Source of the DNA: Candidatus Woesearchaeota archaeon
GTDB taxonomy: Archaea; Nanobdellota; Nanobdellia; SCGC-AAA011-G17; UBA489
Assembly (NCBI GenBank): GCA_016177265.1
Contig: JACOVP010000035.1
Span: 1-17,064, forward strand
DNA length: 17,064 nt
Reading direction: 5' to 3'
Shown here: one piece after another, positions 11,677-17,064 of the stretch
Numbering within the stretch: position 1 is the stretch's first letter
Layout of the letters: each line of letters starts with the position of its first letter
Translations under genes and position numbers: made by a program
The notes under the pieces: generated by a model
The model's input: the letters and a program-made list of their open reading frames with translations, nothing else
The model's database searches: none
What the model was told of the DNA's origin: nothing

Positions 11677-12537
11677 CTAGATATATTTTTTATATCCTGT
11701 ATATTTATTTAAAAGGTTTTTGGTAGCATCCAGGAGTGCTAATACTTCTGTAAATTGCTCTCGTAATTCAGGTAAACGCTGGTAGTGGTCCGCGAAGAGC
11801 TTGATAGATCCATAAATCGTCGATAAGGTTTCAGCAACATGGACGCGATCAAGCTCTAATTTCCGTTGATCCACCAGTTCGAAAAATTGCACCGTTTTCT
11901 GCAGTGCAGACGTTATGCCCACGATCAGTAAATCCAATTGATTAAAGTCCAGCGTTTTGACATACTCTGATGATTCGCGCTTCGGATTGAAAATGAGCTG
12001 ATTTAAGTCTTGCAATGCCTTCGACAGCGAGTAAAAGTGTACCCAGCTTTCCTTGATGCTCCGCTTCGTGATCATGCCCTGATGTACTTTATCCATGACC
12101 TTGTTCATGTCAATGGTAAATTGGTTGATCGTTGCTCGTACACGGCTTAATTGTTCATCATGGGAAATCGCATACACCTCTTCCAGGATCACTTCTTGCT
12201 TGACTGACACTAATTTTGCTATTAGCATCCCAAACAGTAACAACCCAGTAACAGCTTCAAAGACGGCAAAAACTCTGGCAATCCCTAGGGGAAAAATATC
12301 ACCATAACCCTGTGAAGCAGAAACTGACGTGATAAAGCTGAAGTATTGCATCAAGAAAAAACTGCCAAAGCTTGGCTTCACGATTTTCCCACGATATAAA
12401 ATATCACCAGAGAAGAAAGTCAAGAAAAAATAGACCATGCCCATAACAATCATGAAAACAATCCAGAAGAGAAATACTTCCTTAATCGTTGCCCGATCAA
12501 TGATGCGTAACAGTTTTTTTCCTACCGTATCAACCAT
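11677..12537 (-). CDS. Two-TM potassium-channel-like protein with atypical filter
   Basis: A 286-aa protein from the ATG at 12537; a longer frame begins at TTG codons at 12552 with no support. TM1 is about residues 20-43, then a pore helix (FFLMQYFSFITSV), the filter S75-Q-G-Y-G-D80, and TM2 about 86-108. This is the Ion_trans_2 (KcsA-like) pore. The canonical filter is T-V-G-Y-G-D, so Ser and Gln replace Thr and Val. The C-terminal 170 residues are helical and cytoplasmic, not an RCK/TrkA-N domain, so gating is by another route. A TATA box at 12562-12570 lies about 29 bp before the ATG. It presumably conducts a monovalent cation, with potassium selectivity uncertain. Confidence 0.78.
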   Translation of the reverse strand: MVDTVGKKLLRIIDRATIKEVFLFWIVFMIVMGMVYFFLTFFSGDILYRGKIVKPSFGSFFLMQYFSFITSVSASQGYGDIFPLGIARVFAVFEAVTGLLLFGMLIAKLVSVKQEVILEEVYAISHDEQLSRVRATINQFTIDMNKVMDKVHQGMITKRSIKESWVHFYSLSKALQDLNQLIFNPKRESSEYVKTLDFNQLDLLIVGITSALQKTVQFFELVDQRKLELDRVHVAETLSTIYGSIKLFADHYQRLPELREQFTEVLALLDATKNLLNKYTGYKKYI

Positions 12538-12561
12538 AGGAGGATGCAACAACAGAACTTG

Positions 12562-12570
12562 CTTAAATAA
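12562..12570 (-). promoter_or_regulatory. TATA box for the channel gene
   Basis: The minus strand reads TTATTTAAG, about 29 bp upstream of the ATG at 12537. It lies between the channel start and the stop of the upstream membrane-protein gene (12581), so the channel has its own promoter. Confidence 0.45.
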
Positions 12571-12580
12571 CTTATGTCAC

Positions 12581-13141
12581 TTATTTTCGTAACTTCTTGA
12601 TACTAATGATAACTAACAAGAGCAATTCAATCCCAATAACAACAACGCGCATGATCTTGCTCATGTCTGAGAAGTAGCGCATCGTTCCATAAGCCATCAA
12701 GAGAATGCCGCCAAACATGGCCCCAGATCCGACAACTTCAAAGCCGATGAACAAGCCAAAGATAATCGCCAACAACCCTAAAGGTGTGACAATGTAAAAG
12801 ACATTCCTATTATAAATTTGCAAGGCTTGATTAAAATCCCGTTGGCAATAGTTGCATTCCTTAAAGCTAGTCTGGCATCCTTTGTTATCGACATTGTAAT
12901 CAGGTGAACCTTTTGCATCTAGACATTCGTTAATTAATTGTTGTTCTTGTGCCTTCAAATTATAGCGAGAGCATTCCTGAGGGTAAGCAGCAGGATAAGG
13001 TTTTTCATAATAAGGGCGATCAGCAGCTTTGCAGAAGTCCTCATATTTTGGTTCTACATACAAGGCATCAACTAAAAGTCCGACAAAGAAAGCAGACAGT
13101 AATGCCAAAGCAACTACCATCGCCACCTCTTTGACTTTCAT
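12581..13141 (-). CDS. Four-TM membrane protein with Cys-containing extracytoplasmic loop
   Basis: A 186-aa protein from the ATG at 13141; a TTG at 13159 is in frame but less likely. The first hydrophobic helix is residues 6-27. A hydrophilic loop of about 85 residues follows, with six cysteines (37, 57, 73, 89, 96, 99) including a CNYC motif. Three more helices lie at about 115-135, 138-156 and 163-181. The even Cys count suggests disulphides in a loop outside the cytoplasm; thioredoxin-like CxxC chemistry or metal binding is also possible. No family was recognised. Its promoter lies in the short divergent region shared with the metallo-beta-lactamase-fold gene. Confidence 0.72.
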   Translation of the reverse strand: MKVKEVAMVVALALLSAFFVGLLVDALYVEPKYEDFCKAADRPYYEKPYPAAYPQECSRYNLKAQEQQLINECLDAKGSPDYNVDNKGCQTSFKECNYCQRDFNQALQIYNRNVFYIVTPLGLLAIIFGLFIGFEVVGSGAMFGGILLMAYGTMRYFSDMSKIMRVVVIGIELLLLVIISIKKLRK

Positions 13142-13160
13142 AGAAATGAGAAGAAACAAA

Positions 13161-13171
13161 CCTTTTTAAAG
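13161..13171. promoter_or_regulatory. AT-rich box in a divergent promoter region
   Basis: CCTTTTTAAAG on the plus strand reads as a TATA-like box in both directions. It is centred 25 bp from the minus-strand ATG at 13141 and about 40 bp from the plus-strand ATG at 13206, which also has a Shine-Dalgarno. The two genes may share this region. Confidence 0.4.
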
Positions 13172-13205
13172 ATTTGGCTCACAAAAAAGAGCAGAGGTGA
13201 CATCC

Positions 13206-13874
13206 ATGGACATTGAAGGAATAACGATTGAACGCTTAAACCACGATTGTTTTAAAATCAAAGCCAATAACCAAGTACTCTACCTTGATCCCTATCAAAT
13301 CCAAAGTAATGAACCAGCAGATCTCATTCTCGTCACCCATGAACACTACGATCATCTGAGTTTGAAAGACATTGAAAAGCTCCTCAAGCCAGGAACAGCC
13401 ATAGTCACGATTCCAGAATGCCAAAGCACATTATCGAGAATTGCAGAAAAAATTACCCAAGTAGCGTTAATGGAGCCCTTCCAGAGGAAAGAAGTTCTCG
13501 GTATCAAGATAGAAACTATTCCTGCATACAACATCAACAAATTTCGTAGTCCAAGTATTCCCTTTCATCCCAAGCAAGATGGTCGTGTCGGCTTCATCAT
13601 CACAGTGAATGGAAAAAGAATCTACCACGCTGGAGATACTGATTGTATTCCAGAGATGCAACAACTGAAGAACATTGATATTGCTCTGCTGCCAGTTTCA
13701 GGAACGTATGTCATGACACCAGAAGAAGCCAGCCAGGCAGTTGCTCTCATCAAGCCAAAGATTGCCATCCCTATGCACTACGGAGCAGGTGTTGCGGGAA
13801 CAGACGCAGACGCAGAAAAATTCAAGCGCTTAGCACAGCAGCAATGTCAGGTAATCATTCTTCCAAAGAGTTAA
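13206..13874 (+). CDS. UlaG-type metallo-beta-lactamase-fold hydrolase
   Basis: A 222-aa cytoplasmic metal-dependent hydrolase. The metal-binding motif HEHYDH is at residues 45-50 (H45, H47, D49, H50). A later HAGDTD at 141-146 supplies D144, and H191 in PMHYG completes the site. This pattern and length match the UlaG/L-ascorbate-6-phosphate-lactonase-like family widespread in archaea; the natural substrate is unknown. The start is the ATG at 13206, because GAGGTGA at 13194-13200 is a good Shine-Dalgarno five to six bases before it; a GTG at 13197 would use that same sequence as its start codon. The stop overlaps convergently with the stop of the minus-strand helical gene. Confidence 0.88.
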   Translation: MDIEGITIERLNHDCFKIKANNQVLYLDPYQIQSNEPADLILVTHEHYDHLSLKDIEKLLKPGTAIVTIPECQSTLSRIAEKITQVALMEPFQRKEVLGIKIETIPAYNINKFRSPSIPFHPKQDGRVGFIITVNGKRIYHAGDTDCIPEMQQLKNIDIALLPVSGTYVMTPEEASQAVALIKPKIAIPMHYGAGVAGTDADAEKFKRLAQQQCQVIILPKS

Positions 13875-14212
13875 GCCGGTTGATAAGCAGTAATGACATA
13901 CAAAATACCTTTAATGTTCTTGTCTGAAGTCTTCGAAGAAATCTCTATCGCAGAAGAAAATTCTTGGAGTGAAGATGCGTTGAGTTGAGTGCAGAGCATA
14001 TCACCAAAGTCAGGATAATAGGTGATGAGACGCTTCAGTCGCAGCCACGCAACCGTATCAGTGACAACAAAAGGATACCTATCAGGAGGTAGGCTGGTTA
14101 TCCCTTGCGCATCCAGCTGTTCTGCTAAAGTGCAGACTAGATCCAGGCGGTGGTCCTCGTCATCCGGATTGTGCTTTCTCAGTAAAGAGTCAAGATCAAG
14201 TCTCTTGGTCAT
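13871..14212 (-). CDS. Small helical protein, third gene of Lon/DUF151 operon
   Basis: A 113-aa protein from the ATG at 14212. A longer frame to 14272 would overlap the DUF151 gene by 77 bases and begins inside its conserved domain. The chosen start overlaps the DUF151 stop by 17 bases, and AGGGGAG lies upstream, though rather far from the start. The sequence starts MTKRLDLDSLLRKHNPDDED and is mostly helical and soluble; C-terminal strands near KNIKGILYVI may close the fold. It has no membrane segment or catalytic motif and no recognised family. Its gene order suggests work with the DUF151 and Lon-type proteins. Confidence 0.62.
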   Translation of the reverse strand: MTKRLDLDSLLRKHNPDDEDHRLDLVCTLAEQLDAQGITSLPPDRYPFVVTDTVAWLRLKRLITYYPDFGDMLCTQLNASSLQEFSSAIEISSKTSDKNIKGILYVITAYQPA

Positions 14213-14774
14213 CGCAGATAGTTCTCCCCTGCTGTCGAAGGAGTTTAGTAGAGACGTAGACTGGTGCATCAAATCGTGCAGCTAAAGCCAATGCGTCGCT
14301 CGGCCTCGTATCGACTTGCAAGATCTTCTCATCCGTTTCCAGCAGAATGGTTGCGTAGAAAAAATCATGCTCTATCCGTTCAATCCGCACATAGGTCATA
14401 TTGATGGCATACTGGTTGAAGATATCATACATCAGGTCATGCTGCGTTGGTCGAATATCCAGGACGCCAACAGCGCCCCGTTTGATGGAGAATGTTTTTT
14501 CATAAGGCATAGCAATCCACAACCCCTTGCATTGGTCTTTAAACAAAACGCCATCAGCAAAGACATCCATCTGAACCCTCGTATAGTCGCTGAGGTCATA
14601 GGGATCACCCAAAAACACCCTTCCCTCTGATATAACTGGAGGTCCTCTGGCAAACCACCCAGTCACTATCCGATCACCAAAGTATACAAAACTAAATCCT
14701 GCTAAGAAAATCAGGACAAGCAACAAAATTGCTCTCCTATGTCTCCTCAGCCACCATCGAAAACGAAACCCCAT
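14196..14774 (-). CDS. Membrane-anchored bifunctional-nuclease-family (DUF151) protein
   Basis: A 192-aa protein with a very basic N-terminus (RFRWWLRRHRR) and one membrane helix at about residues 14-33. The DUF151 domain covers about 65-180, with the hallmark RPSDALALA at 157-165 and FDAPVYVS just after. DUF151 proteins are described in plants as bifunctional nucleases; in archaea and most bacteria the role is unknown. The usual protein is soluble and about 130-160 residues, so the membrane anchor is an addition. The ATG overlaps the Lon-type protease stop as TGATG (14772-14776), which means strict coupling. The positive-inside rule would put the short basic end in the cytoplasm and the DUF151 domain outside, which is odd for a nuclease. 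Confidence 0.83.
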   Translation of the reverse strand: MGFRFRWWLRRHRRAILLLVLIFLAGFSFVYFGDRIVTGWFARGPPVISEGRVFLGDPYDLSDYTRVQMDVFADGVLFKDQCKGLWIAMPYEKTFSIKRGAVGVLDIRPTQHDLMYDIFNQYAINMTYVRIERIEHDFFYATILLETDEKILQVDTRPSDALALAARFDAPVYVSTKLLRQQGRTICDDQET

Positions 14775-15508
14775 CAGAGGAAATACCTCATCGCTTCTGC
14801 AACCGTCTCCACTTCTACCACCTCAATGCCGAATTCCTCGCCTATGCTGACTAATTCACCAGGGTAGTCAATGATGCAGTATTCCTTCCCTTGATAGAAG
14901 CCGCAGTCCTCTGTTCGTGTTAAGTTGATCATCTGGCTGCCGCTCCCCTCAGGCACTAGTAATAACCGAGCATTGCCCTTCTTTGCTGCCGCCGCCTTTG
15001 CTCTTAAACCACCAGCATCAACTAATTCCCCTGTAGGATTGATGGATCCGGTAATAATCACATCATCTCGGAGCGTCTGATTTTGGAGAGCAGCAATAGC
15101 AGAAACAGCCATGATCGATCCAGCGCTCTGTCCTGCCACCACTCCAGCATCAGATTGTAGGTTATAAATAATATCAAGAGTACTCACATCGATCTTGGTA
15201 AAGTTACTGGCAACAGATGCAGCCACCCTTGCACTGTATTGCGTGGAGATGTCCGCTAGAAGATTATTGATATTGACCAGCACTAATCCATGCCCCCCTC
15301 TGACTTCAGTAATTAAATCTGCTACCACTCCCCCTCCCTTTTGATCTACTGCAACAAACTTGGTCTTGACCGTATGCTCATAGTCAGTTAGCTGCTGAAA
15401 CACCTCTTCCCCATTGCTTTGTCCAAGAAGTAGGGTTGTGAGAGTAATGCCCACGGAGATGCCTATCAGCAAAACCAAAACTGCAACCAACAGCACCTTT
15501 CTTTCCAT
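14774..15508 (-). CDS. Membrane-anchored Lon-type (S16) serine protease
   Basis: A 244-aa protein with an N-terminal membrane helix (residues 5-28) and a Lon proteolytic domain (about 45-235). The Ser-Lys dyad is visible: S128 in GQSAGS and K171 in GGLRAKAAAA, matching GPSAG and GGxxxK of Lon. There is no AAA ATPase domain, so it is a stand-alone S16 protease tethered to the membrane, a type found in archaea. ATP-independent cleavage of membrane or exported substrates is likely. It heads a three-gene operon with DUF151 and a small helical protein. The TATA box at 15531-15540 is about 27 bp from the ATG. Divergent from lgt across 96 bp. Confidence 0.87.
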   Translation of the reverse strand: MERKVLLVAVLVLLIGISVGITLTTLLLGQSNGEEVFQQLTDYEHTVKTKFVAVDQKGGGVVADLITEVRGGHGLVLVNINNLLADISTQYSARVAASVASNFTKIDVSTLDIIYNLQSDAGVVAGQSAGSIMAVSAIAALQNQTLRDDVIITGSINPTGELVDAGGLRAKAAAAKKGNARLLLVPEGSGSQMINLTRTEDCGFYQGKEYCIIDYPGELVSIGEEFGIEVVEVETVAEAMRYFL

Positions 15509-15530
15509 ACAGGAGTGCTAATGAAAAGTG

Positions 15531-15540
15531 CTATAAAAAC
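15531..15540 (-). promoter_or_regulatory. TATA box for the Lon/DUF151 operon
   Basis: The minus strand reads GTTTTTATAG, centred about 27 bp upstream of the ATG at 15508. It lies in the 96-bp divergent region between this operon and lgt. Confidence 0.5.
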
Positions 15541-15594
15541 CTGTCGTCCATTTTGTCTTCACTCGCAAGGCAAGATTTAAGAACTAAAATAACA

Positions 15595-15600
15595 GGAGAG
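15595..15600 (+). promoter_or_regulatory. Shine-Dalgarno of lgt
   Basis: GGAGAG four bases before the ATG at 15605. With a TATA-like stretch (GATTTAAG) near 15574-15581, the leader would be short. Confidence 0.5.
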
Positions 15601-15604
15601 AAGT

Positions 15605-16369
15605 ATGTTCATCCACAACATCAATCCAGTCTTAGTAAATCTTGGTCCACTCCAAATTAGGTATTATGGTCTCATCTACGCTCTGGGTTTTATCTTAGCG
15701 TATTTCATGCTCCGCTCCTTCATCAGGCAGAAAAAACTGCATATGGAAGAAAAAGATCTGGATACCTTTATGCTTTATCTTATCATAGGTATTGTCCTTG
15801 GTGCACGTCTTGCCTACGTCTTGTTCTACAATTTCTCTTTCTACCTGCAAAATCCCCTTGAGCTCATCATGATTTGGCACGGCGGCTTGTCCTTCCATGG
15901 CGGTCTTGTTGGTGCTGTTACATCTAGTTGGTTCTTCTGCAAAAAGAAAAAAGTGTCCTTCTTGCATCTTGCAGATTACGTTGTTATACCGACTGCGCTA
16001 GCTCTGGCTCTCGGTCGTATCGGTAATTTTTTGAATGGTGAATTATGGGGTCGTATCACTAATCTTCCTTGGGCTGTCAAATTTCCAGGTGCTAAAGGAT
16101 TCCGTCATCCCTCGCAATTGTATGAAAGTATAAAAAATTTCTTGATCTTTGCAGTATTACTGTGGCAGGTAAAAAAAGAACATAAAGAAGGGTATGCATT
16201 TGGTTTGTTCTTACTCTTATATGGAGCATTACGTTTTCTCGTCGAATTTGCCCGTGAGCCTGAAATCTACATTGGTCCTTTGACTATGGGGCAAGTGTTG
16301 AGTATTCCAGTATTCTGCGTGGGTGTTTATCTAGTAATAAAAAAGAGTGTAAGAGATGACAAGAGCTAG
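15605..16369 (+). CDS. lgt: Prolipoprotein diacylglyceryl transferase
   Basis: Lgt attaches a diacylglyceryl group from phosphatidylglycerol to the lipobox cysteine of prelipoproteins at the membrane, the first step in lipoprotein maturation. The 254-aa protein has the family length and about seven hydrophobic segments. The Lgt signature GRIGNFLNGELWGR is at residues 137-150. HGGLSFHGG at 92-100 holds the conserved essential His region, and the C-terminal LVEFAREPE supplies a conserved Arg. GGAGAG at 15595-15600 lies four bases before the ATG. It overlaps by 14 bases a second membrane gene starting at 16356. Lgt is a bacterial hallmark and is unusual in archaea with ether lipids, so its presence here points to old transfer from bacteria and a modified lipid donor. 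Confidence 0.95.
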   Translation: MFIHNINPVLVNLGPLQIRYYGLIYALGFILAYFMLRSFIRQKKLHMEEKDLDTFMLYLIIGIVLGARLAYVLFYNFSFYLQNPLELIMIWHGGLSFHGGLVGAVTSSWFFCKKKKVSFLHLADYVVIPTALALALGRIGNFLNGELWGRITNLPWAVKFPGAKGFRHPSQLYESIKNFLIFAVLLWQVKKEHKEGYAFGLFLLLYGALRFLVEFAREPEIYIGPLTMGQVLSIPVFCVGVYLVIKKSVRDDKS

Positions 16370-17064
16370 AAAGCATCTTATAGTAAGTATCCTACTGTTA
16401 TTGATAGGCATATTCTTTGTATTCTCTTCCATCACAGACATCACAGGAGCAAGTATTGGAATTACAAGCCCCCTCTCTTCTTTAGGAAATATGGTCCTTG
16501 GATTATGCTTCATAGGAGCCTCCTTCATAATATTTATGGCGGGAGAATCAGAATTAGAAAAGAAAATAAAGAGCTATAGAAGACATTTGGAAAGAGAAGA
16601 ACATAAAAAAATAAGTTACGAAGAAGCAAAAATTAAATACGAAAGAGCAGAAAGAAAGTATTGGGGTGATGTAGGAAAAGGAATTATTAAAAGAGAAGAT
16701 GCAAAAAGACCATTACAGTTTATGGTGGATTATAGTGAATCAGAAAAAGAAAAAGAGAATAACTTTGCTCTGCGCCAGTTCACGAGTTCTTATATGCATG
16801 ATCCTACTGCAAGAAGATTGGCAGAAGACGCATTAGAAAACCAGAGAGTCAAGAAAGATGTTAAAAATATACTAGAACTATATAGAAAAGGGCATAATAG
16901 ACCAGGATTAATGCCTGTTCGTATAGAAGGAACAGACGGAGTCCGTGAATTTAGATCAAAAAAAGGAGCAAGAATCTACTGGAGGGGCAACATAGATAAG
17001 ATAGATATTGTTGGACTGGGTAATAAAGGAAATTCTGAAAAAGTAATTGAGTACTTAAAGAAAA
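16356..17064 (+). CDS. Membrane-anchored protein with RelE/ParE-like C-terminus (partial)
   Basis: The frame starts at an ATG at 16356, 14 bases inside the end of lgt in another frame, and runs off the right edge of the window after 236 codons. Two hydrophobic helices (about residues 8-26 and 45-62) are followed by a long charged helical region (65-180) rich in Glu, Lys and Arg, likely a coiled coil. The last part, from about residue 187, reads PVRIEGTDGVREFR, then GARIYWRGNIDKIDIVGLGNKG and SEKVIEYLKK. This strand-strand-strand-helix pattern resembles the end of RelE/ParE-type toxins, though the family match is by eye. The overlap suggests co-translation with lgt. No catalytic residues can be assigned. 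Confidence 0.6.
   Translation, partial: MTRARKHLIVSILLLLIGIFFVFSSITDITGASIGITSPLSSLGNMVLGLCFIGASFIIFMAGESELEKKIKSYRRHLEREEHKKISYEEAKIKYERAERKYWGDVGKGIIKREDAKRPLQFMVDYSESEKEKENNFALRQFTSSYMHDPTARRLAEDALENQRVKKDVKNILELYRKGHNRPGLMPVRIEGTDGVREFRSKKGARIYWRGNIDKIDIVGLGNKGNSEKVIEYLKK

Noticed and set aside
1..17064. CRISPR array, tRNA, rRNA, transposase or integrase
   Set aside because: No regularly spaced repeats, no cloverleaf or rRNA-like sequence and no transposase or recombinase motif were found on either strand.

Overview
The window looks like a piece of an archaeal chromosome, most likely from a DPANN lineage of the Woesearchaeota type. This is inferred from style, not from a marker gene. Nearly every transcription unit has a TATA-like box centred about 25-29 bp upstream of the favoured start codon, the pattern expected of leaderless or short-leader archaeal mRNAs. 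Secreted Cys-rich proteins, a membrane-anchored Lon-type protease and small membrane proteins dominate. No rRNA, tRNA, CRISPR array or transposase was seen.

Layout. (1) 1-3706, minus strand: a partial multi-pass membrane protein translationally coupled to a signal-anchored protein, a 555-aa secreted Cys-rich protein, and a CDP-alcohol phosphatidyltransferase. (2) 3823-5011, plus strand: an extremely Arg-rich stand-alone ATP-cone protein, an OB-fold lipoprotein-like protein and a small secreted acidic protein. (3) 5041-8376, plus strand: a 1111-aa secreted subtilase fused to a parallel beta-helix. Its base and codon use differ from its neighbours, which suggests horizontal acquisition. (4) 8485-10712, an accessory island: three orphan 3' tails of OB-fold genes lie on the plus strand (two of them inside an 89-bp direct repeat), and each is followed by minus-strand cargo. 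The cargo is a three-gene operon of tiny membrane proteins, then a solitary short HicB plus a Fic/Doc protein with an overlapping 40-aa partner, then a DUF4258/DUF2283 pair. (5) 10826-13141, minus strand: a Ser/Pro-rich lipoprotein-like protein, a two-TM potassium-channel-like protein with an atypical filter, and a Cys-containing membrane protein. (6) 13206-15508: an UlaG-type metallo-beta-lactamase-fold hydrolase on plus, facing a tightly coupled minus-strand operon of membrane Lon-type protease, membrane-anchored DUF151 nuclease-like protein and a small helical protein. (7) 15605-end, plus: lgt (prolipoprotein diacylglyceryl transferase) overlapping a membrane-anchored protein whose C-terminus resembles a RelE/ParE-type toxin fold and which runs off the window.

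How it may fit together. Much of the window concerns the cell envelope: phospholipid headgroup synthesis, lipoprotein lipidation by Lgt, candidate lipoproteins, membrane proteolysis, an ion channel and a secreted protease. The most unusual part is the island at 8.4-10.7 kb, where degenerate tails of one gene family separate toxin-antitoxin-like and small-membrane-protein modules like cassettes. No function was invented for genes I could not recognise.
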